64,000 bases of DNA from Himantopus leucocephalus (GCA_003993805.1 RSEF01000005.1:13804360-13868359); one strand, 5' to 3'; shown: positions 20,101 through 34,855, counted from the stretch's first letter. Translations and numbers: made by a program. Notes: generated by a model from the sequence alone, not told the origin.

Positions 20101-23100
20101 TATGAGAACAAAGAGGATCCTTTTTCTACTTTTAGTATTTCACAACAAAAAAGGGCAATAAAGTTGCTGGTTTTTAAAAATAACAAAGTTATACACCATT
20201 TCCCACATTATCATTGAAGCTGCTACAAAAATTTTTCACATACTGAAAATTCAATTTTAGGTAAAAGAAATATATGAACTATTCCTGGTATATTGTTCCT
20301 TTTAAAATATTTTATCATCTGTATCCAAAAATATTAAAGAAATATATTAAGTTGGCAGTTCCTTTGCACCTGATGCTGCTCTTCTAAAATGACTTGTCAT
20401 TTTAAACACAAGATAAACACAACCTTACAAAACCCCACTGAATGTGGAAGAAAAGACAGTTTTCATTTTACAGCTTGTATTTTGCAGAGAGATTTGAAAG
20501 GGTCAAATTGTGCAAAACCCGCTTGTTTTACTCACAAAAACGCTGTTATCGTCTTCAGAAGAACTACATACAAAAGTGAACAGACAAGCAAACATTTGTA
20601 CCTCATACCACCCGAATGTTAATGAGAAGAAATTCATATTTCCCTTTTGCGTGAAAATCATTAATTTGTTCCTTGAAATCAGTGGCAAAACTTCCAACTT
20701 CAGTGGGAAGAGTTTCAAGGTACTGCATGTAATACTGTCTGGGATAGTGTTCATGCAGCGGTTTAAAGTCACGGTATCAACTCCCTGCTGTGCCCCTTCG
20801 CTCGTGCCCTGCTCACTGTCCCGTTTCTATCACAGCCCCTTCGGATATGCTGATCCCCTGAGCACAACTGCACTGACCAGGCCGGCAGGCTTTGCGGCTC
20901 ACCTGATCTTGAAAATACAAACAAGAAACTATCCCCATAGTAATGCTGAAAGTCTACAACATTTCTGAAATGTGTGGCTGACACGGAGCCTGTCATAGCA
21001 GGAGATGGTATGAAGGTCATTTTGCATAACTTGCATATGACAATCTTGACTTCGCTAACAGTAGGCAAAATGGTCTCCGGACAGTCAGAGTGCAAATCTT
21101 TGACAGGACGATCTGCATTCAGCATGTGTGAAAGAGTGTGGGATGGAGAGAATAGGCCAAACATCCCAGAGATCGTCTCATGAGGCATACCTGAGTACCT
21201 CATTAAGCACTGTTTACTCACGCTTCTCAGCTTGCCCTCTCTCAGCCTTTCAAATCACTTGTTTTCCAGTAAATCTGTTGAACAGTCATGACTTTCTCTC
21301 CTTGATCTATGCAGCACACTCCCTTCTCAAAAGGTTTGTTGCACAACTGGGAATGTCATTAAGTGGAGACCAATGGCTCTCCTTTCAATATTTGAGATTT
21401 TAGGGCTAATGAAGAAGAGAATGGTCCATAGTGTAATACAGAAGAGCCTCCAGATAGTTCTTTCCCACCCATGTCCCGCTAGGAATTAGGAATGCCCGGC
21501 ATAAAACCACCTGGGCCTGCAGAAGGAACCCAGAAATTTCCCTGTGGACCCTGAAATCTGCCTCTCACATACACAGACGCTTCTGAATAAAGACCTTAAT
21601 ATTCTAAGCTCAATAGTGAAAACTGACCTATCCTGTAACCGCAGGGTGATAGAAAGCCTCAGGGTTTTCCCAATAATACAGTCAGCATGGCGTTGAACTC
21701 ACATTTTCCTTCTGAAACATCAGTAACTTTTATCTTCTACATGCATTTTAGCAACATCAACAAGTGTGCTATTTTATGTAAGACCCGATGAATAACCCCA
21801 CATTCATCAAAAGGGAGGCAAATACTCTATATGAAGTGAAGCTTTCCACTATTTATAAAAAAATTATTAAAAACTCTGACAGACAATAACCCACTTAATC
21901 AGAAGATTGAGGGAGGGGTGGTGGTGTTTTTTTGCTTGGAGTCAGATTCACTCAGCGGTCTGTGTCTCAGCACAGTCACCTAGTGTTGCAAGTCCATGGC
22001 TGTAAAAGAGGGGTGTCTCCCAATCTCTAGGGACCAGATCTGGAGATGCTGGATAAAATCCTGGAACTGTTAAAACCTGAAATACAGTCTTCCCTAACCC
22101 ACCAGAACTCACCTTGAGCTGTTTTTTGGTCCAACAGCAACACCTGCTGGATAAGACGTAAATTGCATCTCTTTCTGAAATTGTCTCTTGGTGAATTCAA
22201 TGTTCTGTTTTCTCATCTTTCTATAATGGAAAATCTGTTGGTGGGGAAACAGCAAAAATATTCATGTTCTTCAGTCAGCACCTGGAGCTCCATACACTAC
22301 GAACAGCAGGAAAAATATGTTGGAAAAGCCAAGCTCTTCCCTACTAAGAGACTTCTACAGAAACACAAAGAAATATTGTAGGAGTAGTCAGGGATTTTTT
22401 TTATTACTGCACAAATTTTGGGGTACCACTGTATTTTTCTTTGTTTTAAGTAAAAAAGAAAAACAAAAGGAGAGAGAAAATGGAAGTTCTCTGAAGGCAT
22501 TATATGGCCTGCGCTGCAAGCAATGGTCCAAGGAGGGGTAGGTTGCTTACCAGAAGGCAGGCGAGGCAGATGCACAGGAACAGAAGATGACAGTGGGACC
22601 GTGATGCAATTTTCTGGTGGCCAAGTCACTCAGTGGGGTGCAAATCATCTCAGCATGCATGGTAGCCCCATCTAACATGCAGGTGTAGAGTAGGACAAGC
22701 TGAGAAACAGTCTTGGGCATCTGGAAAGACTATTTGAAGCCAGGCAAGGGAAAGGTAAGTAAGGGTAGAGGTGACATGCCTAAAGGTCATCTACCTTATA
22801 CTTTGGATGTACAACATTCCTTTCATATTGATGCTTTATTTCTGAATCCTAAAACAAATGCACTTGGCTGCCATGACTGAAAGACAATTGTCTGTGGCTT
22901 GGGATTCATGCTTTGTGAGGACAGAAGGATCTTCATGGTTCACTAACAACCCCTGTGTGCAGAACTCTGTGTCTGCCTGACTATCAGGCCAGGCTGGTTT
23001 TTTTCAGTTACAATCCATCGCATTTGGGAACAAACACCCTGTGAGACCCATTCATCCAACTCATAACCATTTTCTTAAATGTGGTTCTGTTTGAAGTCAG

Positions 23101-25025
23101 AGGTTTCGACTGTCACTGTGGGGCAGACTATTACAATCCTGCCATTTGCGAGAGTTTTTATTTTCAGTCGGTTCTTTATAGAAAAGAGTCAGTGGGCCTG
23201 TACTGGTAAAGCAATACCTTTTTTGTTACGAATGTCTTTACTTGGTCATATGCCACCTGTGGGTTTCCTGAGGCTGGAGCCCAGACAACCCATGTGCCTG
23301 TGATACTAAGAGGTACCTTTCATTGCTGCTTGCAGCAGTCTAAGTGGAAACTACGTTATTGCAATCAATAAGCAATGTATGCTTTTTCCCCAGACCACTG
23401 GAGGGCAGTATTGCTATAAAAAAAGAGGACTGGGACGTAATTTCGTTAGTGCATACATATACGTATTTTCTTTCCTAAACTTTTATATCTAACTCTTCCT
23501 TAGTTCAGGTAGAGTATCATTTCACACCAAGACAACTGAAATTGATGAGCGGAATTGCTACCTAGTGTAAATTCATCAATCTTATTAACAGTTGTCATAG
23601 TATTGGCACCTTTATCCGTTGGAATTACCACAGCAAGTCCAAAGTCATGGCTTGCAAAGATGCACTTCTATGTGAAAAAACACAGGCTTCTGTGCCTATG
23701 TGTCAAGGTATCCCTGTGAGTTCCCTAAAGGTGGTTAGAATGAAGACCATCTTAGAGCAAAGCATCTACAACAGCTTGTAGAGCGAGTCCTGTTCTTCAA
23801 ACAGGGCACGTAATGCTCCCATGATGAATATAATAGCACAGAAATATAAATGTATGCAGGGAGGAACATGTGTCATACTGGTCACTTCGTTTCTTTTGGA
23901 AAGGAAGCACGGTATGTGCTGAGCACGCACACTCTATGCTCTCGAAGGCTCTCCTCTACAGAACTAGACACTTCAAGCAGCTCGCAGTTTAAAGCCAGCT
24001 GCACAAAATGTAGTCCCAAACATGCCTTTCAAAAGCTTCACAAATGCCAATTACATTAAATGATATGAAAAAAGCAACAAAGTAATGTGCCTAATTAACA
24101 AAGCTAGAGATGGAGCCAGCCATTTGGTTTGAAGTACTTCCAAGAGAGATGTTAAATCCAACGGTCAGGGCAACTCTGGAAGAAATAAATTAACATGCTG
24201 GGTTAATATTTCAAACTCTGTGGGAGTAAACAGTGTGTGTGGTGAGGGGAAGCAAAGGTAAAAATATCACGGGGTGCTATTTTCTTTGTTTATTTGCCAA
24301 GGACACTTTAGCTTTTGCCATTTATTATTCTTCATGGTATGCTAGAAAATATGCAAGAAGACATAAAAGTATCAGCATTGCGTCATTGGATTTCCTAAAT
24401 TTATCTTTTCCCCACCTGTTAAATCTTAGCTCAAGGTCAAGAGAAACCACCATTTTGAGTGAATGAATTATGGGATAGACACATTCACGAAAAATACATT
24501 AGCAGTGTTCTTTTATCTTTAGTATTATGAGCAACCACAGCTTAAAGATTCCTCTCACCATAGGACTTCTCTGAGAAATAAGCTCTGGTGGCTTGTTCAG
24601 AGAATGCCCTGTACATGTCTTTTGTTCCACAATAGTTTTTTTCTGGTTCTCATAGCTAAAAACTGACTGATAGCTGTCTGGTAGATACCTCTCATTGGGT
24701 AAGCTCAGGCCATTACAAACTCCCAAGTTCCAGCAAGTACCGTGGCTTGAATCATTTCCAGCATGCATCTGTTGGCAGCTGTTTCCATCTGCTCCTTCTT
24801 GAACAGTCCTGCCCGGTCCCTAGGGAAGCGAAGGAAGATTGTCACGCACTGAACTTGCTTGTTGTGAGCTGGCTGCTCATGTTTTACCTGAATCTGTCAT
24901 TTTGCCTGGTCTGCTCTCTGGTCTTTTTTTGCAATAAGAATTCTGAGTTCTGCTGTGCATCAAAGGCCAAAAAAAAAGCTGTTCCACAGATGTGGATGGT
25001 AAAATGTGATTCCTTCTTTTAAGTA

Positions 25026-25116
25026 CAAATAATAATTATTAAAAAGAGATACAGAAAAGATTGGTCAGATCACAAATAATTATTAAAAAGAGATACAGAA
25101 AAGATTGGTAAGATCA
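25026..25116. repeat. Tandem duplication, two copies of about 45 bp
   Basis: Two adjacent copies, 25026-25072 (47 bp) and 25073-25116 (44 bp), share TATTAAAAAGAGATACAGAA and flanks. They differ by one AAT insertion in the first copy and one C/A substitution near the end. High identity indicates a recent event. Length may vary between individuals. Confidence 0.93.
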
Positions 25117-25301
25117 CTCAATCCTCACAGCTGCTAGGTATGTAATGATTCCTGCATGTATGTTTTGTAGCTGAAGCCACGTATCTTGGACACGTCTTTG
25201 CTTTGTGGTGAGTGAAGGCATATGCCCTTCAAGCACTCCGTGACAACAACCACTACCTGTGGCCTTTGTGTTTGTGATAAACTACACAATGTAGAATGAT
25301 T

Positions 25302-25350
25302 AAAAAAAAAAAAAACAAACAAAAAACAAACAAAAACCCAAACCAAACAC
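25302..25350 (+). repeat. A-rich/AAAC simple repeat
   Basis: A run of 13 A followed by AAAC-type units and CCAAACC words. It is simple sequence with no sign of an attached retrocopy. Confidence 0.8.
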
Positions 25351-28300
25351 CTATTTCCATGTGTTTTACTTTAGACACCAGTGGTTACGTTTCCAGACTT
25401 GCAGCTGAACCTCTAGGAACTTTGGTTGGCTGAGCAGATGTCTATGCACATAAGGCTCCCCTATTAATTTGTCCCATTGCTATTTACGTACTTGTTAATT
25501 TGCTATCTAAAGACTAACATTAATTAGCCAGAGTGAATTAAAATATTTTACTTTTTCTTAACCAAGATAATAAGTTTTATATTTCCAGCTCTGAAAGTCT
25601 TAATTGATATTTTGATATTCCACCTCTAGCCTGATTTCCAACTGGACCAAATCCTCTTCAAATCCCTTGGGCCTTCAAACAGGTGTGGCTGAAAATGCAA
25701 ATCTTTGAAAGAAAAAAAATGATGTTTACGTGCAAAGTACATCAAAGTACATCCCTAAATATATGCGACATTCTGCAGATCCTACTCAGTCTTAGCTTGG
25801 GGGGGAAGGGGAGAAATAATCAATAAGACAAGCAATATAACATAACACGGAAACAAAGCTGAAGAAGAATCCATTAGCAACCCAAGTGCAACCATCTGGA
25901 TTTTGTCCCAAACAGAATTATATATATTTGTGGATATATAGGCAAAAACAGAGGCAAAACCAGGAAAACTGACAGTAATTTCATTGACTTCCCACATCAC
26001 CTTTTCTGTGGTGCACTGTCCTTTTAAGCAAACGTCTCTCTGCTTGGATTATGCAGTGGTCAAACTGGGCTACAGAAGCACAGCACCACTGTAGCACTTC
26101 TGCATGAAGACCTTTTCGTATACTGAAGGGTTCTTAAGGGGTTTGGCATGATAAAGCAAATAAGAAACTAAAATACTTCTAAATATATAACACAGAATGC
26201 AATCTTTTTTTCCACTTTTTAACAGGTAGGATACCTATAAGATAGAGAACAATTTTAAAAGAACCTGTACAAATGTATTTTATTTTTGATTACAGTCTGA
26301 AAAATTCCACAGAAAAAAGGCCTTTACTATGGATTTGAGAACTGGGAAGCCCTTTTCTCTTATCCCTTCATAGGAAAGCCAATAAACATGCTACGATAGG
26401 TTTTCTTATAGGATAGGAATCATCTTAGAAGCACAGAAAGGTCCAACTTTGCATGAGAATGGAGCATATCTGAAGGAAGATCCACTGCTGATTTCTTGTT
26501 GGCCAGCTCCGAATAACTTGTGCCACAGTGATCCTTCTCTGCTTCCACATTATTCCCCAACCCCTTCTACTTCAGGAATACCTACAGGCAAGGAGTACAA
26601 CTGCAAAACCTGGCAGAATCCACAGATGAATCAGACTGAATCAGTAAACAATGACTAAAAGTGCGGTGTCTTAGGAACAAGCATATCACTGGGCTTCGTA
26701 AGCTAAACCGTTTAAATACAAACCTGCTGCAAGTCTTGTATGTTAGCAGGAATCCCAGCCACAATCTGGAGGACTAGTACAACACTTTTGCACTGAGATT
26801 CCTACAGAAGGCTTTCCCAGGTCCTGGAAACTCTGCGTAGGGCATCTTCCTGTTCCCTGGCGTGCAGAGTCCATTCATTATAGTACATCCCAGAAAGGGA
26901 AGGCTGAGGACAAGCTAATAGAGGTGTCATCCTTTCACTATTTGCCTTGATCTAGCTCTCAACACCTCATTTAACTGGAACAAAAGGCTGCTGTTAATGC
27001 TGAGCCACAGGCTCAGGCACAAGCCAGGATCAAGAAATCTGCATTCCCAGCAGCTGGCCCAAGATTTGCGACAGAAGGTGGATTTTTCTTTCCATTCACT
27101 CACACTTACATTGTATAAATCCTGGTTATTGACAAAAGAAATGCAGCAGATTTCATCCTTAGTGCCAATTATTTAACTAGCATCACTGGAACTACTATAG
27201 TTTATATCTCTTCATATGCAGCATACAAAGAAATATTTCAACAGGATTAAATATCATATTTCGTGGGACTGGCTGCACAAATATTTACAAAGCTAGAGAA
27301 AAGCAAAGACATCTCAGAGTTACTGATTCATGTCAAATACTGAGAAGCTGGGTTAATCAAGGGATTTAAGCAATGCTTTAAACCTTTGCGTCAGGATTGT
27401 AGAGATTTATTTGAACTACTGTTACCTTTCAACATTCAAAGTTTTACAAACCATTTATAACATAAAGATTTACAGGCCATTTTCCCATCTGCTTGTCTGA
27501 GAGCATTTCAGTCACTATTGCAAACTCAGAGTAGGCTGGAGAAGTAATAACAGTTGTGGAAAGTGAATCATTCAATAAAAATAAAGTTCTCACTTCAATT
27601 AAAAAAAAAAAGAGTGATAAAAGAAATGTCCTAATTATTCTGATGTATTAGAGAAATAGTCAGCTGATAGGCGAGCTGATACTGTATAAAACGGGGTATG
27701 TTCTACACTCAGTCAGAAACAGACCCTAGTTATTTTTTTTATGGTTAAATGAAAAAGATATACTGGAGGCGCTGAGAACTGCAGGCCTTGTTCAAGAAAA
27801 GACTAGCAACTCCTGTTCTTTATTCTGTATACAGTATATGTGAAATACATATGTCTGTATCTATGTGTTTGTGTATGTTGCTGTGTTCATGCACCTGCAA
27901 ATTGGCTGAGATTTTAAAAATGTAGACACAGCGTCAGTAGAGTTTTGTTTTCAGAAAAAGCTGACTAGGCCAGTCTGATAAAGTCAAGGACCTTTTAGGA
28001 CTGCCCAAAACAAATCATCTAATAAAATAAAGCCAAATCACTAGCCACTTCTGAAATTCCAGTTATAGTATACAGTAGGAGTTAACTAGTTCAGATCTAT
28101 GTGTGCTTATTTACTCTCTTAGAAATGTAGATTTAGAGCCTTCAGGATGAGTGCGCTCAGCTCATAGTAACGCATACTTAGCAGCTTCCATAAGCATGTT
28201 TTTTGTTATGTATTGACATGAATCTTCCAATTGTATAAGTTGAATTTTCCTTGTCACCAGCTGCTTGTTTTGCTGGATCACACCTAGATCAGCAGGAAGA

Positions 28301-31300
28301 AGACAAGAGGAAAATCTATACCCTTCCTATAACTACACCTTGTACCAAAGTGGCACATTAGCCAAGCTCTATGCCTAATTTCAGTTACTTAAAGTAGATA
28401 TTGCTGTGATTTATCCCCTTGATTTCTTGAGGAACAATTATTTCTGTTTTGGTGAAGGCCTCATCAAAGACAAATCCTGACACTTTTACTAAAGCCTTGA
28501 CTAAGGTATGTCTAGAAACTCACACTGTTTCAGTATATGTGCTCCAAGAGAAGCACGGTGCCTGACCCAGTCCAGCTACATGCTAGATTCAAGCAGGTGC
28601 TGGGTTTAAGACAGACAACTCAACAGTTGTTTGCAGTGCTTACTGCCTCTCTTGCCAGGAAGGAGCAATCCTCTCTTTCCCTGTAGGAAAGACAGATTGG
28701 CAACCTCCCTAGTCCTTCAGCAAGCAGCAGAACACCCCTCCGACCACCTCGCTTTGCTCGTGTGCACCATCCCAGTCATCATATTTACTCAGTTCCATCT
28801 CCCATAAAAATCAAATGGATTCAGGTGGGAGTTTCTCTTAATTAGTGGAATAAGTAAAGACCAATGATGATCTCTAAAATATCACGATATTACTTCCATT
28901 TTTTTCCGGAGCAACTTTCATTTATCTCACAGTTTGATATACGTCTGTGCAACACTGACATTTCTACACCAGCACTCTTTCTGAAGTATCCTAAAGGGAT
29001 TCCCAAAGCAAAAAGAACCTTCACTCACAATCAAACACAGCCCAGTATGAATGGATGGAGAACAAAATGCAACCCAGCAGGCAGAGTGTAGCAAATGCTT
29101 CTCAGCTCACAGGAAAGCCATGCAACAGTTGAAGAACATGGATGAAAATGAATGATATATTCAAGCAAAACTTAGGTAATTAAGAAAAAAAATCTAGGTA
29201 GATAAAAGTACAGGAACGAGCATTCAATCATAATTTCTGCTGCTCTGGCTACTCTGATTAAAGGCAGCATGACTTCTTTGAATCAGGCTTTGGGCTACAC
29301 AGCTCTTCAGACACGCAGTACCTCTATGACTCCCTCAGTCAACATCAAGCATCAACCAACAGTTTTCTCCTCCATTCTCATTCTTTCCATAGAATGCTTT
29401 TGTCCAACTATTGGCAGTTCAAAGGGGTAAATCTAACCTTTCAGAAAAGTAATATCATCTATGCAGTTGCAGCTTACTTTATTTTTCAATGAGTTTCAAG
29501 GACAAAGTGCATCACAGATTGCCATTTGAAGACCTCAAACCAAATGATTTACAAGGATCAATATCAACAGATAGAGCAATTCACAGCATGATGTAATCTA
29601 AAACTGATAAAGAACTGCGTTGAAATACTGTTGAGTTGTCATGAATTTAATACAAGAGAGCACAGCCTGAATTATAGCATTCAAGCATTGCAAAACTGGT
29701 GTTCCAGCACTGTCTGACTTTTGTTTTGTGATTATAACCCTTATAAATAAATATATATCTCTCAGCTTCCTCTAGCTTTAAAATATTTTGAATGTGCTCT
29801 CCAGTCATACTCAGAGTTGCACACAAAGTCACAGGTTCTCTGAACATCTCTTTTGCCTCTTTATATTGTTATGTTTGTTACAATTGGTCAACAACCTTTT
29901 AATAATAACACTTTTCTTCGAATATAACCTAGCTGATGAACTCAGGCTAGGTAGGCTTAAATTTCAGTAGTGCTTCATTAGCTGTCACCATTGTTGGTAA
30001 CCTCACTAGGAACCTCAGTGAATGAAGAGGCTAAAGAGGTGTGCAAAGTGAGATGCTCTTGTTATACTAGCAAAGCACCAAAGCACAAAGCAAAGCTTCC
30101 CTATGTGCTTTCTCTGCCTATACAACGCTCTGCGATTTTGATCTGTCAATGCAGCATCTTCCATGAGTGGTAAAATGTCTTCATAGAAAAAGAAATAAAT
30201 AAATAAAGTTAAAATTTCACTCCAAAGTTATGAGTTACTAACTTGAGGTATACTGGGGAATACATGCTCAGTCATCCCTCACATTGAGAAGAAAGCTGCT
30301 TTGGAGTTAGATTAGAAATCACTGCAGTTCCCAGCTAAAGTGGTAAGTAGAGAGCAGAGGGTTTAACAAATGAATAGCATTTGAACCCACAAGCTAAATT
30401 TTTCTTTGTAGACAGAATTTAGACTTCTGTCTGAAAAACAACCTACTTTTCATCGTATATTATTACCCTGGGGATGCTGAAGCATAGGGCAACAAAGGTG
30501 ATCCCAGGACACCCGATACAGAGGTGAAAGAAGGACTTACTCTTCCTGTGTCATCAGAACACAGGAGACAGTAGGGTGACCTAACACAAGTGATAAAATT
30601 AGTATGGGGACTCACTCTCTTTTTCTGCTACACAGTAGTTTAAAAACTAAAATAGATCTATGGCTTAAAGCTATTCTTCCACTGTCACCATTAAAAGTGG
30701 TGATTTAGAAGAACAGCTAAGGTTATAAGCAGACCCAATGACATTAACAGGACAGCTTAAAGCACATATATCCTGTCCTGGGTAGTGGCTGTGTAACTCT
30801 GGCATCTCAGAAGGCTCTCACAAGGGAGGCCTTTACAAAGGCCTTTCTAAACGCTACAGCTTATTTTCCCCACTTGTGCCAGGTCTTGGTCAGGCCCAGC
30901 TCAAGATAGATGATCATCAAAATCTCTCACCAGTTGTGAGAACCAGCTCAGGAAACAAAATGTTATTCCAAAACGAATGTCTTTTAACGCATTTTAAGAA
31001 TTTCTGATAACATTATGTGCTGCTGCTGTACCAGAATCCTTTTTCAAACAGATTGTGAACTATTTGAACAACCTCCCAACTCCATGTGTCCCACAGAGGT
31101 CTCCCAGCACTATGAAAGTTGGTTTAGTTCTTTTTAGCAAGTAAAACTTATTAAGGTTAATTGCTAATTTAAGTTAAAACGACAAGAGATATCGCAGAAA
31201 AACTGGATAATTCCTGGGCGTATACATCCACCTTCACATTAAGTCCTCCCTGCCTAACTTCTCTTTCCAGCGTAGAGAAGACCCCCAGCAGGGAAGTACA

Positions 31301-32899
31301 GAGGTGACTGCTCTCAGTTCACTGACAAGGGGCCTAAACCTTCACTCATTCATTTCATTCATTCTTTACCTCCACTGAAGTCAATGGAGTGACCAAATGC
31401 ATGATCCTGCTTCTACAAATCACTGTGTTGTCTCTAAGGCAAGTCTAAAGGCATAGGGGAGACACGCAGCTATTTTGAAACCGAAAAGACTGAACACAGG
31501 TATGTCTAACTGTGGCATATTCATTCATATGTTCAATTCACATACACAGGGGATTATAGAACCTCATTATAGCATTGGAAATCTTTGCAGAGTGAGGGGA
31601 GATCCTTCAGCATCCCAGCACCTGAAGACGGAGGCTTCGAGTTTGAGACGTTGAGTCTGTATAAGCAGTTATTCTGCAGCCAGAAAGAATCTTTAAAGAT
31701 CTCAAATATAAACCAGAATTAAAAAAATAGTTATAATATTGTTATTTTTCAGTGAGACTAGGGGGAAATAAGTGCCAGTATATAATTTGGGATTAACCAA
31801 ACTTCCGTGGAAAACTTTTGTCTGCAAATTAGGTATTTGAAAATGATTTGGTTTGTTTTGTCTATCATCGTCCAAACATTTCCAATTATGGACAATTATT
31901 TTTTAAAATGAAACCAGAATTTTATATCCCTATATGGCAGGCTTAAAGCAAAACTTTGCTGATACACTGCACCTGCTGGACTGACTTAAAATGTTCATTT
32001 TGCGTAAATCAGCAACTACCTATGTGGTGGTATCAACTATCACTAATTAAACATATGCAAATCATGCTCTAATCTACAGTGCAAAACAAAGTCTTTGTGT
32101 CTTAATATGCAGTTATTTTGTGCCACAAGCCTTGTTTAATAAAGATATTTTCTAATGCTTTCCCTCTCAAACTTCAATATAAGCTTCAAATGTGATGTTA
32201 TCTTTCATTTTCCACATCAAAATAATGTATAAACTTCATTTTCCAACTCACATTTCTAAGCTTCCCATTTCAGCAGCTACCTTGCTCCAGATCTCACAGC
32301 TCTCCCCTGCCCATCAATCTCTGATTTAGGGCCCTCTCACACATCTTTTGAAATATCCAACTCTTCCATGTCTACCAACACTCCTTTATCAATTACAGCC
32401 TTAGTATCTTCAAAGAAGCCTCGCAGGTCACTTCAGCGTGGCCTCTACGCCTGAGTCCATGAAAACTATCTTTAAACTAGCTGTCTGTTTTTTAACATAT
32501 ACTTTCAGATGACTTCTAAGGTCCTGTACCACCCTCCTGCAGATGCCCAGACAAGAAGGGAAACTGAAGCGACAGAAGCTGCAAGATATCCCTTTTATCC
32601 CCACAGTTACCTTAGATCTCAACACTGAAATTCCTAAAGAGGAATCACTGATGTAGGGTAAGGTAACATTGAAGGCAGGAGCTAATGAGCTGGGAAAGAG
32701 CCTCTACAGTTGTGGATGTGACCAGAAGGACACACTGGCCTGGGATTCACAGGCCCTTAAACCTTCTTCCTGGGTCACCTACCTTCCTCAGCCTCTGTAA
32801 CTCTCAGAAACTACCCTATGGTGCTTTCCCATTGATCCCCAGATCTATTATTATCAAAAGTAGTGACTTACTATGATTACAAAATAATTGCCACCTGTA

Positions 32900-33910
32900 T
32901 TATTTCTGTCAATGAGTCATCATCCTCTTTTCCTTTCCTAATGCCAGGCTTGGGTTCACAGACCTGCCCTCTTCTCCCTCTGTGCCCTCCATCTGGCAAT
33001 TCTTAAGCATTTTAGATAGCGTTTCTGTACTCGTGAGTCTCAGATTTCTCCCTCTGTCATCAACCTTTCTCCCTCTGTTCAGTCCCAATGCTCACGTGGC
33101 TGTCTGGCACCTCTTCATGGAGATTTTGTCATCAGTTTGCGCTAGCTGAAGTGCAGGGTTGCCTTTAGCCTCACTTTCCCTTTTCTCTTTCACTGGTGAT
33201 AGCAGTAACGTACTCCCCTCTTCCACTATCTTCCCTCCCTTTTCCCACAAGTCACGCACAAACAGCACCCAGCTCCCGGGCCTTCCTTCAGCCCCACCAG
33301 CTTCAAGACCAATCATTTTCACAGACAAATCTGCTGTTTAGGCCTCTTTAGTATATCCTACCACAACTATTGCAAAGTTCTCTTCTCTGCATCCCAAACA
33401 CAAGCAATGCTCCTTTGCCCCCCAAGGAAGCTGCGCGTGGCCAAACACCTCCTCTCACAAACCCGACCACACCACTCGCTCCTTGGCAGCCTTCCCTTTG
33501 TTCTTCACTTGCTGTTCCAGCACATCCGAATCCCTGTCCTCCTTCAAGGCTCAACCTAACTGCATTCCCCCAGTCTACCCTCTTCTGTTGAGCACTGTGT
33601 TGTCTCTACCGCTTCTGCGCTCCAGCAGCATTTCTCAACCATATACCCTTCAATCATGTTTCTCCACCTCATCCACTCATCACGACGTGACCTCCCATGA
33701 CTCATCCACAATGGCTCAGCTTTCCAGGCTCTCTCATAAGCCCACTCCTCCTGAGATGCTGGCAGCAAATAAAACAAAATATAGAACATGTCTACATACC
33801 TCTGACACTTCCCCTCCATACAACCATCTCCCTGATTCCCTTCTTCAAGCTCCTCCCAGGGCGGGAACTGTTCTTTCTGTAGATGTGAAACTTCTCTTTG
33901 CAAATTAATG
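32900..33910 (+). mobile_element. Possible ancient L2/L3-type LINE remnant
   Basis: A kilobase of strongly pyrimidine-rich sequence on the + strand contains words that resemble the 3' part of L2/L3 (CR1-clade) elements: CTGTTCCAGCACATCC, TCCTTCAAGGCTCAAC, CCTCC-rich spacers and CAGGGCGGGAACTGT near the right end. Open frames in this stretch probably reflect base bias. The family call is tentative and the limits are approximate. Confidence 0.3.
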
Positions 33911-34625
33911 AGAATTAAAAAGAATAAACAACAGAAACCCAAATTGCAGCCTCCTACCAACCCAGGCTTTAGAGAAGAACCAAGTGAACAGTAGAAAAAT
34001 AGAAGAAAAGATGGAGAAATGGAGCACGTGTGTGGCACCAGGTAAAGGTGCGATGCAGCAGGACATGCAAACCCCGGGCATCCCTGCTCATGACGTGAGA
34101 AATTTATGCCTGGGGAGATTTCGAATTTTGCCTCTTTGCCCTTCAGTCAGTCCAGTCCACGAAGGACGAGAAGAGCCATGAGTTACTTCAATGGCACTAG
34201 AGAGGGTCACTCGGAGGCGAGCGAGGGCCAGCACCAGAAACCCCAACGTTTCCCGAAGGGGATCCTCGGTGCGACCACGGCGCCGGTGAGAGACAGGCCG
34301 GTTACTCGCGACGCGAGCGGAGGGTGAGGGCGCTCTTCCTCCAGCCGCGGCTACCCCTGTCCCGGCGTCGGTAAGAAAGTGCGCGGCGTGGCGGGCGAGG
34401 GACGGAGGGGGTCGGGGCGGCGGGAGCCGGGGACGGCGCCCTCGGGTCGCGGCCGGCGCTAGGACCCGGAGAGCGGCGGCGGGGCGGGAGCAGCGCGCCT
34501 GCGCGGCGCTGTCCGGGGAGCGGGCGGGCTGCACCGAGCCGCCCGGCAGCGGCGGCGGCAGCGGGAGGAGCAGCGGCAGCGGCGGCGCCGCGGGTCCCCG
34601 CCGCCCGCACCGGCAGCGCGCTCGA

Positions 34626-34650
34626 CCCGACCCGGCCCGGCCCGGCCCGG
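34626..34650. repeat. (CCCGG)n pentamer run
   Basis: Five CCCGR-type units in tandem inside the KCNC1 CpG island. Together with other C-runs nearby they make the region G-quadruplex-prone on the minus strand. Confidence 0.85.
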
Positions 34651-34855
34651 CGGCAGGGGCGGAGGCGGCGCGGCGGGAGGGCGGTGCGCGGCGCTGTCCG
34701 TTCAGCACCGGCGGGAAGGGCGCGGGCACAGCCCCGCCGTACCCCCGCCGGGGCCGCAGCCGGCACCGGCGCCCACCTCCGCCTCCTGCCCGGCGCCCCG
34801 CAGCCCCGCGCCCGGAGCACCTGTGGGCAGCGCCGCTGCCGCGATTCCCCCCCCC

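Larger units (their letters stand above)
16961..34149. other. MYOD1-KCNC1 intergenic interval
   Basis: About 17 kb without a recognisable gene. Open frames are at most about 160 codons, show no family motif and sit in compositionally biased stretches. It holds a degenerate MITE-like copy (17050-17150), a tandem duplication (25026-25116), an A-rich run (25302-25350), a conserved-looking AT-rich segment (about 31990-32250) and an ancient LINE-like pyrimidine-rich segment (about 32900-33910). Confidence 0.7.

Noticed and set aside
20769..21221. 150-codon minus-strand frame in the intergenic interval
   Set aside because: No domain, no splice context and no promoter. Length is within chance expectation.
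27540..27615. AATAAA followed about 20 bp later by A11, like the end of a processed retrocopy
   Set aside because: No coding similarity was recognised upstream. Bird CR1 rarely makes poly(A) retrocopies, so it is more likely chance AT-rich sequence.
33483..34038. Overlapping frames of 141 (+) and 160 (-) codons before KCNC1
   Set aside because: They lie in a pyrimidine-biased stretch that looks like old LINE sequence, with no coding motif.
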